This document shows positions 25,349-34,680 of a stretch of 64,000 nucleotides of DNA, piece after piece. The first letter of the stretch is position 1; each line of letters opens with the position of its first letter. This DNA is from Phytohabitans flavus. GTDB taxonomy: Bacteria; Actinomycetota; Actinomycetes; Mycobacteriales; Micromonosporaceae. The notes under the pieces were generated by a model. It made no database searches. It was not told the origin of the DNA and worked only from the letters and a program-made list of their open reading frames with translations. The translations under genes were made by a program, and so were the position numbers. The stretch covers positions 4,510,001-4,574,000 of the forward strand of contig NZ_AP022870.1 in assembly GCF_011764545.1 (NCBI RefSeq), in the 5' to 3' direction.

Positions 25349-26149
25349 ATGATCACGGCAGTGCGTACACCGGAATCCCTCGCGGCCGCGGTCGGCCACG
25401 CCGCGGCGGGCGGCCGTCTGATGGCCGGCGGCACGGTCGTCATGGCCCAGGTCAACAGCGGATCGGTGGGCTCCCCCGAGCTCGTCAGCCTGCGCCGCGC
25501 CGGCATCGGCGGGATCAGCCTCGACGGCTCGGCCGCCCGCATCGGCGCGACGACGACACTCGCCGAGGTCGAGGAGAGCCCGGAGCTGGCGTTCCTGCGC
25601 GATGCGGTGCGCAGCATCGCCTCGCCGGCGATCCGCAGCCTGGCAACTGTGGGCGGCAACCTCTTCGTGCCGCAGCCCTACGGCGACCTCGCGGTGTGCC
25701 TGCTCGCGCTGGACGCCACGGTCGAGATCGCCGGCCCGGACGGGAGCCGCGAGGTGCCCGTCGACGTGGTACTAGCCAACGGGGTCGCGCCCGGCGAGGT
25801 GGTCACGGCCGTACGGCTGGCCGTGCCGGCGCCGGGCACGTGGTTTTACCACAAGGCGATGCGCCGCAAGCTCAACTCGGCCGCCATCGTCGCGGTGGCC
25901 GCTGTGGTGGGTACGGCCGGTGGCGTCGTGACGTCCGCGCGGATCGCGCTGGGCGGCGTGGCGCCCCGGCCGGTCCGCGCCGTGTCCGCCGAGGGTGTCC
26001 TCATCGGACGTCCACTGGAGACGGACGTGCTCGACGAGGCGGGGCGGGCCGCGCGCGGCGACATCGAGCCGTTCGACGACGCGTACGCCAGCGCCTGGTA
26101 CCGCGCGCGCGTCCTTCCAGTCCACCTCCGCCGAGCTTTCCTCGGCTAG
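25349..26149 (+). CDS. Molybdenum hydroxylase FAD-binding subunit (CoxM/XdhB type)
   Basis: 266 residues from ATG 25349, behind GGAGG. It shows the FAD-PCMH features of medium subunits: LMAGGTVVMAQV near 24, IGATTTLAEVEESPEL near 62, SPAIRSLATVGGNL near 90 (flavin loop) and the C-terminal CO-dehydrogenase flavoprotein domain (KLNSAAIVAVAAVV onward). It passes electrons from the iron-sulfur subunit to FAD. It is the first gene of a tightly spaced operon encoding the three classic subunits plus maturation proteins. Confidence 0.9.
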   Translation: MITAVRTPESLAAAVGHAAAGGRLMAGGTVVMAQVNSGSVGSPELVSLRRAGIGGISLDGSAARIGATTTLAEVEESPELAFLRDAVRSIASPAIRSLATVGGNLFVPQPYGDLAVCLLALDATVEIAGPDGSREVPVDVVLANGVAPGEVVTAVRLAVPAPGTWFYHKAMRRKLNSAAIVAVAAVVGTAGGVVTSARIALGGVAPRPVRAVSAEGVLIGRPLETDVLDEAGRAARGDIEPFDDAYASAWYRARVLPVHLRRAFLG

Positions 26150-26165
26150 CAGAGAGGTCCACGAC

Positions 26166-26639
26166 ATGGCGTCACAGGTGGTCAACCTCCGCGTCAACGA
26201 ACGGTCGCGGGAGTTCCTCGCCGCACCGGGTACCTCGCTGCTGTCCAGCCTCCGCGACGCGCTCGGGCTGATGGCCGCCAAGCGCGGCTGCGCGCAGGGC
26301 AGCTGCGGCACATGTACCGTGCTGCTCGACGGCCGGCCGGTGATGTCGTGTCTCGTCGCGGTGGAGACCGTCGACGGCGCCTCGGTGCGCACCCTCGAAG
26401 GGGTGGCCCGGGACGGGGAGCTCGACGAGGTGCAGGCCGCCTTCCTGGAGGGCTTCGCGACCCAGTGCGGGTTCTGCACCGCCGGCATGATCATGTCAGC
26501 CGAGGCGCTGCTGGACCGCAATCCCGATCCCACCCGCGAGGACGTGGTCGAGGCGATCAGCGGCAACGTGTGCCGCTGCACCGGGTACGGGCCGATCGTC
26601 GACGCCATCCTCGACGCGGCGGCGAGGCGGCGGCCATGA
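26166..26639 (+). CDS. Molybdenum hydroxylase 2Fe-2S subunit (CoxS/XdhC type)
   Basis: 157 residues from ATG 26166. The plant-type 2Fe-2S cluster is coordinated by CAQGSCGTC plus a distal Cys in VMSCLV. The second, all-helical domain has CGFC and CRC in FATQCGFCTAGM and GNVCRCTGYGPI. Both clusters are intact. The protein relays electrons from the molybdopterin site to FAD. Its stop overlaps the start of the next gene in ATGA, so the two are translationally coupled. Confidence 0.95.
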   Translation: MASQVVNLRVNERSREFLAAPGTSLLSSLRDALGLMAAKRGCAQGSCGTCTVLLDGRPVMSCLVAVETVDGASVRTLEGVARDGELDEVQAAFLEGFATQCGFCTAGMIMSAEALLDRNPDPTREDVVEAISGNVCRCTGYGPIVDAILDAAARRRP

Positions 26640-28036
26640 GATACAAGACAAACCCGATCGACCGGACGTACTTCGCGGACGAGCCGGCCGAAGACTTCAA
26701 CGTGATCGGTTCGGTCGTGCAGCGGTCGGACGCGCTCGGCCACGTCACCGGCCGTACCACCTTCTTCGAGGACCTCTCGCCGCCCGACCTGCTCCACGTG
26801 AAGATGCACCGCTCGACCCGGCACCACGCCCGGATCCTCGGCGTCGACCTGACCGACGCGCTCGCGGTCCCCGGTGTGGTGCGGATCCTCACCCACGCCG
26901 ACATCCCCAACAACGTCTTCACCCCGCTCAAGCTGATCGGCGTCCAGCCGGACGACGAGCCGGTGCTGGCCGAGGGAAAGGTGCGCTACCTCGGCGAGCC
27001 GATCTGCGCGGTGGTCGCCGAGACCGAGGCCGCCGCGTACGAGGGCGCGGCCCGGGTGCGGGTGGACTACGAGGAACTGCCCGCGGTCCTCGACGTGGAG
27101 GAAGCGCTCGCCGAGGGCGCGCCGATCGTCAACGAGTACCACGGCAACAACTACTTCACGTACGAAGGGCACCACTGCCGGCGGATCCGGTTCGGCGACG
27201 TGGAGTCGGCCTTCGCGGCGGCGGACCACGTCTTCGAGTGGCGCTACCAGTCCGCGCCGATCGAGCACGCGCCCACCGAGACGACCGGCTGCATCGTGGT
27301 GCCGCAGCCCGACGGCCGGCTGCGCATCCACTCCGACACGCAGGCGTGCTTCTTCACGCTCGACAACACCGCGCTGATCCTGGGTACCCCGTTCAACAAG
27401 CTGCGCATCGTCGGCGGCACGGTCGGCGGCGGCTTCGGCGGGAAGGTGGACATCGCGGTCGAGCCGGTCGCCTGCGTCGCCGCGATGCTGACCCGCCAGC
27501 CGGTCAAGTACGTGTACAGCCGGTACGAGGAGATGCAGGTGTCCTCCCCGCGCGCGGCCGAGCGGATCTACATCAAGGACGCGGTGATGGCCGACGGGCG
27601 CATCACCGGCCGCAAGATCACGCTGTACGTGGACGCCGGCGCATACTCCCGCCACAGCCCGTACGGCACCACGAAGGCGGCGGCGCACCTGCCCGGGCCG
27701 TACAGCATCCCGAACGTGTGGGCCGACTGCCACTGCGTCTTCACCAACCGCACGCCGTCCAGCGCGATGCGCGGGTTCGGCGTGACGATCGGGGACTTCG
27801 CGCTGGAGTCGCAGATGGACCGGATCGCCCGCGAGCTGTCGATGGACCCGTTGCGGCTGCGGCTGATCAACGCGTACCGGGACGGCGACATGAAGGCCCA
27901 CCGGAAGGTCGCCGAGGGCACCGCGCTCGTCGAGGTCATCCAGAAGGCCGCGGAGATGGTGGGACACGAGCTGCCCGCCGAGTACCGCCAGATGTCTTCA
28001 ATGGACAGAGCCTCTATGGACCGTGAGGGGCGCTGA
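26636..28036 (+). CDS. Molybdenum hydroxylase large subunit, N-terminal half
   Basis: 466 residues from ATG 26636. It covers the aldehyde oxidase/xanthine dehydrogenase a/b hammerhead domain (IGSVVQRSDALGHVTGRTTF to IVNEYHGN) and the first molybdopterin-binding domain, with GGTVGGGFGGKVDIAVEP near 265 and SAMRGFGVTIGDFALESQMD near 380 (cofactor loop). The frame ends in a short non-conserved tail and the rest of the usual ~800-residue large subunit is encoded by the next ORF, whose ATG lies two bases after this stop. Unlike the other broken genes here, the change of frame is +1 and an ATG is present, so a natural split is possible. Confidence 0.85.
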   Translation: MRYKTNPIDRTYFADEPAEDFNVIGSVVQRSDALGHVTGRTTFFEDLSPPDLLHVKMHRSTRHHARILGVDLTDALAVPGVVRILTHADIPNNVFTPLKLIGVQPDDEPVLAEGKVRYLGEPICAVVAETEAAAYEGAARVRVDYEELPAVLDVEEALAEGAPIVNEYHGNNYFTYEGHHCRRIRFGDVESAFAAADHVFEWRYQSAPIEHAPTETTGCIVVPQPDGRLRIHSDTQACFFTLDNTALILGTPFNKLRIVGGTVGGGFGGKVDIAVEPVACVAAMLTRQPVKYVYSRYEEMQVSSPRAAERIYIKDAVMADGRITGRKITLYVDAGAYSRHSPYGTTKAAAHLPGPYSIPNVWADCHCVFTNRTPSSAMRGFGVTIGDFALESQMDRIARELSMDPLRLRLINAYRDGDMKAHRKVAEGTALVEVIQKAAEMVGHELPAEYRQMSSMDRASMDREGR

Positions 28037-28037
28037 G

Positions 28038-29048
28038 ATGGCCAAGCTGCGCGGGCGCGGGTACGCGTCGGTCAACTACCCCACCGGCATGAACCTTGGC
28101 GGCGACCCGTCCCAGGCGCTCATCCACGCGACCACCACCGGTACCTTCGTGGTCTCACTCTCCTCAGTGGACCTGGGGCAGGGGCTCAAGACCGTCGTGG
28201 CACAGTGCGCGGCGGAGACGCTCGGCCTGCCGATGGAGAACATCCTCGTCGACACCGCCGACACCGACACCGGGCCGCACTGCATGGGTACGTTCGCGAG
28301 TCGCGGCACCCACCGCGTCGGCAACGCGGTCATCATGGCCGCCGCCGAGGCACGCGAGGTGATGCTCGCGGTCGCCGCCGAGGAGCTGGAGGTCGACGCC
28401 GGCGACCTGGAGACCGACGGCACGGGGTACATCCAGGTCAAGGGCGCCGAGGAGAAGCGCGTCCACATCACCGACCTGGCGCTGGCCGCGCACTTCACGC
28501 ACGGGCGCACGATCTCCGGCCGGGGCATCTTCCTGAAGGAGAAGAACGACCCGGTGCCGGAGACCGGGGAGATGGATCCCGACTCGTGCCAGGCGCACGC
28601 GTGCACGGTCGCGGTGGTCGAGGTGGACGACGAGACCGGCGTGGTCGAGGTGCTGGAGATGCACAACGCCTACGAGATCGGCCGGGCGCTCAACCCGGCG
28701 ATGGTCGCCCAGCAGGTCGAGGGCGGCGCCTGGATGGGCATGTCGCACGCGCTCTTCGAGTCGACCGAGCCTTACTACCCCACGCGCGACCACGGTCCCG
28801 GCGACTTCAACGAGTACCTGATGCCCGGTCCGGCGGACATTCCCATGTACCACAACGCGATCCTCGAACGTCCCGCGGGCAACGGCCCGTTCGGCGCTAA
28901 GGGGATCGGCGAGATGACCGCTAACGCGCCGATCCCGGCCATCGCCAACGCCATCTTCGACGCGTGTGGCGTACGGCTGGACACCATGCCCTTCACACCC
29001 GAACGGGTACTGCGCGGGCTCGACGAGCTCCGTGGAAACCACCACTAG
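28038..29048 (+). CDS. Molybdenum hydroxylase large subunit, C-terminal half
   Basis: 336 residues from ATG 28038, with GAGGGGCGCTGAG as ribosome site. It continues the Mo-binding domain: GRGYASVNYPTGMNLGG, SSVDLGQGLKTVVAQ (pterin contact loop), VDTADTDTGPHCMGTFASRG, and the catalytic-Glu region near the C-terminus GNGPFGAKGIGEMTANAPIPAI. Together with the previous ORF it gives the full 800-residue large subunit. Translation would be coupled by the two-base gap. Substrate cannot be assigned; the gene neighbourhood (EthD-like and amidohydrolase) hints at degradation of an aromatic or cyclic compound. Confidence 0.85.
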   Translation: MAKLRGRGYASVNYPTGMNLGGDPSQALIHATTTGTFVVSLSSVDLGQGLKTVVAQCAAETLGLPMENILVDTADTDTGPHCMGTFASRGTHRVGNAVIMAAAEAREVMLAVAAEELEVDAGDLETDGTGYIQVKGAEEKRVHITDLALAAHFTHGRTISGRGIFLKEKNDPVPETGEMDPDSCQAHACTVAVVEVDDETGVVEVLEMHNAYEIGRALNPAMVAQQVEGGAWMGMSHALFESTEPYYPTRDHGPGDFNEYLMPGPADIPMYHNAILERPAGNGPFGAKGIGEMTANAPIPAIANAIFDACGVRLDTMPFTPERVLRGLDELRGNHH

Positions 29049-29062
29049 AAAAGGGAGTGTCA

Positions 29063-29365
29063 ATGCTCAAGGTCGTCTCGTTGCTCAAGCGCGCGGAGGG
29101 CTTGTCCAAAGAGGAGTTCGCGAAGTGGGTCGTCGAGGATCACCTTGAGTTCGCGAAGAAGCTCCCCGGCCTGCGCAAGTACACGGTGAACGTGGCCGTG
29201 GCGGACGACGCGCCGTACGACGCGGTGAACGAGCTCTACTTCGACGACGAGGAGGCGCGAGTCGCCGCGTTCGCCTCGGAGGACGGCAAGGCCGCGGCGG
29301 CCGACGCGGGCGCGCACACGTCCAGCCGCGTACACGTGCTCGCCACGCCACACGAGCTGTTCTGA
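29063..29365 (+). CDS. EthD-domain small protein
   Basis: 100 residues from ATG 29063 behind AAAGGGAGTG. The ferredoxin-like dimeric alpha-beta barrel pattern is clear: MLKVVSLLKRAEGLSKEEF, WVVEDHLEFAKKLPGLRKYTV, and the final SSRVHVLATPHELF. EthD-like proteins act in ether and aromatic degradation, often as small isomerases or accessory factors. Its stop overlaps the start of the MoxR ATPase gene by one base, so it belongs firmly to this operon. Confidence 0.85.
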   Translation: MLKVVSLLKRAEGLSKEEFAKWVVEDHLEFAKKLPGLRKYTVNVAVADDAPYDAVNELYFDDEEARVAAFASEDGKAAAADAGAHTSSRVHVLATPHELF

Positions 29366-30225
29366 TGCTTCTCGGCGAGGAGCAGCTCGCGGCGGCACTG
29401 GCGCGCGAGGGCTACTTCGCCGACGAGGGGCTGTCGACGGCCGTACACCTGGCGCTACGCCTCGACCGACCGCTGCTGCTGGAGGGCGAGCCGGGCGTGG
29501 GGAAGACCGAGATCGCCTCGGTACTGTCCCGCGTGCTCGGCCGCGAGCTGATCCGCCTCCAGTGCTTCGAGGGGCTCGACTCGGGGCAGGCCCTCTACGA
29601 GTGGGACTACCCGAAGCAGCTGCTGCGGGTACGCACCGCCGAGTCCCGCGGCCAGGAGATCGGCGACCTGTACGCCGAGGAGTTCCTGCTGCAACGCCCG
29701 CTGCTGCGCGCGGTACGCTCCGCGCGCGGCGCGGTGCTGCTCATCGACGAGATCGACCGGGCGGACAGCGAGTTCGAGGCGTTCCTGCTGGAGTTCCTGA
29801 GCGACTTCCAGATCACCATCCCGGAGCTGGCCACCCTGCGCGCGCGGACGCCTCCGGTCGTGGTGCTCACCTCCAACCGCACCCGCGAGCTGCACGACGC
29901 GCTGCGGCGCCGCTGCCTGTACCACTGGATCGCCTTTCCGGACGCGGACCGCGAGCGGGCGATCCTGCACGCGCACGTGCCGGGCTTGACCGACGAGGCG
30001 GCGTCCGCGCTTGTGCGGGCGGTGCAGCGGATCCGGGAGCTGCCGCTGCTCAAGCGGCCGGGCATCGCGGAGTCGGTCGACTGGGCCCGCGGCGCCGCCG
30101 CGCTTGTCGACGGCGGCAACGGGTGGCCGCTGGCGCTGCGCCGCGCGCTCGGCCTGCTCATCAAGGACGAGGAGGACACCCGCACGCTGGAACGCCACGC
30201 GGAGGAGGTGTTCGGCCATCGGTGA
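29365..30225 (+). CDS. MoxR-family AAA ATPase (CoxD-like maturation factor)
   Basis: 286 residues. Walker A GEPGVGKTE (about 41-49), Walker B AVLLIDEIDRAD (about 125-135), sensor 1 VVLTSNRTREL (about 168-178) and an arginine finger region RRRCLYHWIAFPD. MoxR proteins paired with VWA proteins insert metal or sulfur ligands into molybdenum hydroxylases (CoxD of CO dehydrogenase is the example). The preceding gene overlaps by one base, and the VWA gene probably overlaps the stop in GTGA. The ATPase itself is intact. Confidence 0.9.
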   Translation: MLLGEEQLAAALAREGYFADEGLSTAVHLALRLDRPLLLEGEPGVGKTEIASVLSRVLGRELIRLQCFEGLDSGQALYEWDYPKQLLRVRTAESRGQEIGDLYAEEFLLQRPLLRAVRSARGAVLLIDEIDRADSEFEAFLLEFLSDFQITIPELATLRARTPPVVVLTSNRTRELHDALRRRCLYHWIAFPDADRERAILHAHVPGLTDEAASALVRAVQRIRELPLLKRPGIAESVDWARGAAALVDGGNGWPLALRRALGLLIKDEEDTRTLERHAEEVFGHR

Positions 30226-31385
30226 CGTCACTCACCGGCTTGCCGCGGACCACCTCTGGGGGTTTCTGGACGCGCTGCGCCGGGCGGGCATCGGCGCAGC
30301 GCCGGCCAAGCAGGAGGACTTCCTGCGGGCGCTGGGTGGCCGCGGGCCCCGCGACGTCAGAGCGCTCTACTGGTACGCCCGCGTCACGTTGCTCTCGGAC
30401 ATCGCCGGCCTCGCCGCCTTCGACCGTGTCTTCGACGCCTGGTTCGTGCACGGCCTCGTGACGGAGGTCGTCACCCCGCCACCAGACGATGTAGACGGTC
30501 AGGTGACGTCGTCGGGCGAGAACGGCGCGATATCCACAATGGAGGAACGCCCGGGCGGTGGGGTCGAGGCGAGCGCGGCCGCCACCACCGGCGGCCGTAC
30601 CTTCGGCCGCTCGGACGCCCGGCAGCGCGACCTGATGCGTTCGCTGCTGGTGGCCTGGCCCGCCAGCCTCCCGGTGATCCCGTCCCGGCGCCGGCGGCCG
30701 GCCCGCTCCGGACGGACGCTGGACATGCGACGCGTCTGGCGGCAGGCCCGCCGCGACGGCGGCGAGCTCACCCGGCTCCGCTGGCGCACCCGGCCGCCCC
30801 GGGCCCGCCGGCTGCTGCTCCTGCTCGACGTCTCCGGCTCGCTCAAGCGGCACACGCCGGACCTGCTGCGGCTGGCCTACACCGCGCGGCAGGCCGCACC
30901 GGCCCGCACCGAGGTCTTCACGTTCGGCACCCAGCTCACCCGGATCACCGGCGCGCTCTCCGGGGCGGGGGTGGACCCGGCGCTGGCGGCCGTCTCCCGG
31001 GCGGTCACCGACGCGGACGGCGGTACCGCGATCGGCGAGGCCCTGCGACGGTTCCTCGCCAACCCGCGCTACCTCGCCCTCGCCCGTGGCGCGCTGATCG
31101 TGGTGATCTCCGACGGCCTCGAACGCGGCGATCCCACCGACATGGTCCGCGCCACCGACCGGCTCTCCCGCCTCGGCCACCGGCTCGTGTGGTGGTCGCC
31201 GCTGGCCTGCTCCCCACGTACCGCCCGGTGACCCGGGGCATGGCCGGCCTGCTGCCCCACCTCGACCACCTCGGCGGCGTACAGGACCTGGCGACCGGCC
31301 TGTCCGAAGTGGAGCGCATCCCCGCTGTCGTAGCCGGCCCGCGCCGCGCCGCCTGGCGCCTCTTCACTCGGGAGCGAGAGCATGA
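30222..31385 (+). pseudogene. VWA-domain CoxE-like protein with two or more frame slips
   Basis: The natural start is inferred as GTG 30222, overlapping the ATPase stop. It encodes MTSLTGLP; the conserved sequence (ADHLWGFLDALRRAG) continues one frame over, so a base is missing near 30243-30247. The body holds the VWA MIDAS motif LLLLDVSGSLKRHTPD, ADGGTAIGEALRR and VISDGLERGD. After LVWWSPLACSP the frame slips again at the C run 31212-31215; the next frame gives TYRPVTRGMAGLLPHLDHL. A third missing base would let it end at 31385 in ATGA with the next gene. CoxE-type VWA proteins partner MoxR ATPases in cofactor maturation. The conserved pieces suggest sequence errors. Confidence 0.75.
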
Positions 31386-32271
31386 CCGACATCGTCGACG
31401 CGCATCACCACCTGTGGCGCCGGGCCGACCTGCCGTGGCTGAACGGTGAGATGGTGCCGCGCATCTTCGGGGGTACGAGCCGATCCGGCGGGACTACCTG
31501 GCCGGCGAGTACATCACGGAGGCCACCGGGTGCGGCATAACGTCCTCTGTGTACATCCAGACGAACTGGCCGCTGGACCGCGCGGTGGACGAGATCCGGT
31601 GGCTGCGCGACGTACACGCGGAAACCGGATGGCCGACGGCCGTGGTCGGCGCCGCGGACCTCTTCGCGGCGGACGCGGTCGAGGTCATGCGCCGCCAGGC
31701 GGCCCTTACACCGCTGGTCCGCGGCGTCCGGCTCCAGCTGCACTGGCACGAACGCCCGGAGTTCCGCTTCGCCTCCGCGCCCGACCGCATGAACGACCCC
31801 ACCTTCCGCCGCAACATCGCCGCGCTCGCCGACCTCGGCTGGCTTTTCGAGCTACAGGTCTTCCCCGACCAGATGGCGGACGCGGCCGCGTTCGTGAAAG
31901 CGTTTCCGGAGACCACGTTCGTGCTGGTACACGCCGGTATGCTGGACAGCCCCGAGCCGTCCAGGGTGGACGAATGGATCCGCGGGCTGCGCCGCCTGGC
32001 CGAGCTGCCCAACGTCGTGGCCAAGCTGACCGGCCAGGGCACGTTCGTGCACCGCGTCGACCAGCCACTGATCAACCTGGTGGCGGCGACCTGCCTGGAG
32101 CTGTTCGGCTCGGAACGCTGCATGTGGGGCAGCAACTTCCCGGTCGAGAAGATCTGGACGGAGCTGCCCCCACTCGTCTCGGCCTGGAAGCGCGCCCTCC
32201 GCGACTACCCGCCCGCGGCCCAGGAGGACGTATTCGCCCGGACCGCCCGCAGGGTCTACCGCCTGCACTAG
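31382..32271 (+). pseudogene. Amidohydrolase 2 (TIM-barrel) with one frameshift
   Basis: The start is ATG 31382 (MTDIVDAHHHLWRR), carrying the HxH metal motif of amidohydrolase-2 enzymes. After VPRIFGG the frame breaks at the five-G run 31469-31473; YEPIRRDYLAGEYITEATGCG then continues in the next frame, which stays open to TAG 32271. Later motifs are intact: VRGVRLQLHW, VLVHAGMLD near the middle and MWGSNFPVEK (metal Asp position replaced by Asn in this segment) near the end. Total about 297 residues, normal for the family. It is the last gene of the Mo-hydroxylase operon and probably hydrolyses a ring or lactone intermediate. One added G restores the gene. Confidence 0.8.
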
Positions 32272-33055
32272 CGAGACGTATCGAGGACATTCCCGGCCGC
32301 GTCGTAGATGGTCACGAGTGGGTGGGTGCTGTCCCGGGGGTTCAGCGCCCCGTCCGCCGGGATGTCGGTGATCCAGTACACGACAAGCTCCGGGTACGCG
32401 CTCCAGCGGCGGAACTCGACCGGCAAGGACTCGCCGTCGTAGGTCGCGGTGATCCGGTCGACCGGCCCCACCAGCGCGCTGACGATCGTCGTGGTGCTGC
32501 CCGGCGCGTTGAAGATCGGCCCGTCGAACTCGGCAGTCTGGTCCGGGAGACCCCCCACGGTTGGGGAAGCGCCAAGTCGAACGAGCAGCCGAGGTCCTCC
32601 ACCTTCCCGGTGGCCGGGTCGCGGAGCCCGATCCCGAAGCCCGCCGTCCGGCCAGCGCCCTTGTCGCCGCGAAGGAACCGCACCATTATCTCTTGGCCCC
32701 GGGAGTTGGTTACCCCGGTCAGGATCGTGTCGCCGATCGCCTCGGCGGCCTTCGGATCGGCGGGACAGCCGTTTGGGTACGGCGGTTCCGCCCTCCCCGT
32801 GCTCACGAAGGCGGAGGCCGAAGGCACCGGTGGTGAGCTGCCCACCAGGGCGTCGCCTCGATCGCCACCGCCGATCGCCCAGACCGCGACCGGTACCGCC
32901 GCCGCGACAATCGCCACGCCAGCGGCCACCCCCGCGAGCGTTCGCTGCCGGGCGCGGCGCTGCCCGCCGCGCAGGATCTCCTCGGCGCCAATTCGTGGTG
33001 CCAGGTCGGCGGTCTCCTCCGCCATCGCTTGCCGCAGTTCCGCGATGTCACGCAC
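32268..33055 (-). pseudogene. Membrane anti-sigma-like partner of the SigE-type factor, frameshifted
   Basis: The N-terminal part starts at ATG 33055, overlapping the sigma factor's last bases. It has an Arg-rich cytoplasmic segment (about 1-40), one membrane helix (TLAGVAAGVAIVAAAVPVAV) and an extracytoplasmic domain. After DLALPQPWG the frame breaks at the six-C run 32551-32556; LPDQTAEFDGPIFNAPG continues in the next frame to TAG near 32268. The restored product is ~262 residues. Overlap with the sigma gene and the single helix fit an anti-sigma factor, but no zinc ZAS motif (HxxxCxxC) is visible, so the label is positional. The reading frame converges on the amidohydrolase and overlaps its end by a few bases. 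Confidence 0.7.
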
Positions 33056-33575
33056 GGCGAGTCATCTCCTCTTGGGACGGTTCGGTCAGGTCCGGGGACA
33101 GCCGCAGCTTGGCCAGTGCGCGGGCGGCGGTGCTCTTCACGGTGCCCACGCTGACGCCCAGCTCCTGGGCGATGTCGTGCTCGCTAAGGTCGCCGAAGTA
33201 CCGCAGCACGATCACCGCACGCTCCCGGCGGGTGAGGGCCTGCAACGCCCGGCTTACCTGGTCCCGGTGGGCGACCGCCGTGGCCGGGTCGTCCGGGGCG
33301 ACCCGCTCCGGCAGGGCCGACACGGGCCACTCGCGCCGGTTCCGCGGCGCCCGCCACCAGTCGGTGTGCAGGTTGACCAGGACCCGCCGCACGTACCAGT
33401 ACGCGTCCGCCTCGCGCACCCGGCGCCACGCCGTGTACGACCGGGTCAGCGCCGTCTGGTACAGGTCCTCGGCGGCTGCCGTCTGGCCGGTGAGCAGGTA
33501 AGCCACCCGGTAAAGCTGCGGCCCGGACTCGCGGACGAACTGGACGAAGCTCTCGTCGTGCTCCGAACCCCGCAT
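33048..33575 (-). CDS. SigE-family ECF RNA polymerase sigma factor
   Basis: 175 residues. Region 2: FVRESGPQLYRVAYLLTG and AEDLYQTALTRSYTAW, R. Region 4: LTRRERAVIVLRYFGDLSEH and IAQELGVSVGTVKSTAARAL. The linker and length match the actinobacterial SigE-like (SigE/TIGR02983-type) ECF group. Its last eight bases overlap the membrane partner, which indicates translational coupling as in sigma/anti-sigma pairs. A good candidate autoregulatory promoter lies just upstream at 33611-33639. Confidence 0.9.
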   Translation of the reverse strand: MRGSEHDESFVQFVRESGPQLYRVAYLLTGQTAAAEDLYQTALTRSYTAWRRVREADAYWYVRRVLVNLHTDWWRAPRNRREWPVSALPERVAPDDPATAVAHRDQVSRALQALTRRERAVIVLRYFGDLSEHDIAQELGVSVGTVKSTAARALAKLRLSPDLTEPSQEEMTRRA

Positions 33576-33610
33576 CGCTCCACCTTCGCTCGGCTTCCCT
33601 CACCCTTCCT

Positions 33611-33639
33611 GTACGAGACCGCGCGAGCCCAGGTTGTCA
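33611..33639 (-). promoter_or_regulatory. Candidate ECF-type promoter upstream of the sigma gene
   Basis: On the leftward strand TGACAACC (-35) is followed after 16 bases by CGTAC (-10), the AAC...CGT form typical of ECF-dependent promoters. It ends about 35 bases before the sigma start, suggesting autoregulation. Confidence 0.5.
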
Positions 33640-33666
33640 GCGCCCACTGGGCAGTACGGTGGTCGT

Positions 33667-34680
33667 ATGCTGCTGCCCGCCAACACACCGCGGTCGTTCT
33701 ACCGGGGTGCGGGCCGTATACACAGCTTCCGGTGCATCGCCGCGCCGGACGACCCGTACTACCCCGAGGACTGGATCGGCTCGACCACCAGCCGCTTCGC
33801 GCAGGCGCCGCTGGGCCTGTCCGTCCTCCCGGACGGCGGGCTGCTCGCCGACGCGGTCGCGGCGCGGCCCGAGTGGTGGCTGGGGCCGGAGCACATCGCC
33901 GCGCACGGCCACGACCCGGCGATCCTGGTCAAGCTGCTCGACGCCGGCCAGCGGCTGCCGCTGCACGTCCACCCCGACCGCCGGTTCGCGGACGTCCACC
34001 TCGCCTCGCCGTACGGCAAGACCGAGGCGTGGGTAATCGTGGAGGCGGCACCGGACGCGGTCGTGCACCTCGGCTTCGCCTGGGACGTCTCGGCGGAGCA
34101 GGTCGCCGGCTGGGTCGCCGAGCAGCGGGTGGACGAGATGCTCGCGGCCACCAACCAGATACCCGTGCGGCCCGGCGACGCCGTCGTCTGCCCGGCCGGG
34201 GTGCCGCACGCGATCGGCGAGGGCATCTTTCTCGTCGAGGTGCAGGAGCCGACCGACTTTTCCATCCTGCTGGAGTGGGAGGGCTTCACCGACGGCCCGG
34301 ACGCCGGCCACCTCGGCCTGGGCTACGACGTCGCTCTGTCCTGTGTGGACCGCCAGGCCTGGACCCCCGACCGCATCGACAGCCTGCGCGGGACGCGCGC
34401 ATCGGACCGGCCGGGCGTACGCAGCCTGTTCCCCGACCTGGCCGACCCGTTCTTCGCCGCGGAACGGCTCTGCCCGGACCCTGTGAGCGAGCTGGAGCCG
34501 GCCTTCTCCATCGTCGTCGTAACCGTCGGCACGGCCGAGCTGGTGCCCGAGCACGCACCGCCACTCACGGTCCGCGCCGGCGACACGGCACTCCTGCCCT
34601 ACGGCGCCGGCCGCTGCACGCTGCGCGGCCAAGCCGAAGCCATCCGTTGCAAGCCCACCCCGCGCCGCCCCACGCCGTAA
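33667..34680 (+). CDS. manA: Class I mannose-6-phosphate isomerase
   Basis: 337 residues from ATG 33667. Family motifs: EDWIGSTTSRFA near 38, the zinc-binding LPLHVHPDRRFA near 98 (Gln/His/Glu/His site), YGKTEAWVIVEA near 118, and the cupin end VRPGDAVVCPAGVPHAIGEGIFLVEVQEPTDFS near 170-205. All zinc ligands appear intact. The enzyme interconverts mannose-6-phosphate and fructose-6-phosphate, supplying GDP-mannose for glycans. It diverges from the sigma factor gene. The 3' side runs into a repeat region with modules C and A. Confidence 0.85.
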   Translation: MLLPANTPRSFYRGAGRIHSFRCIAAPDDPYYPEDWIGSTTSRFAQAPLGLSVLPDGGLLADAVAARPEWWLGPEHIAAHGHDPAILVKLLDAGQRLPLHVHPDRRFADVHLASPYGKTEAWVIVEAAPDAVVHLGFAWDVSAEQVAGWVAEQRVDEMLAATNQIPVRPGDAVVCPAGVPHAIGEGIFLVEVQEPTDFSILLEWEGFTDGPDAGHLGLGYDVALSCVDRQAWTPDRIDSLRGTRASDRPGVRSLFPDLADPFFAAERLCPDPVSELEPAFSIVVVTVGTAELVPEHAPPLTVRAGDTALLPYGAGRCTLRGQAEAIRCKPTPRRPTP

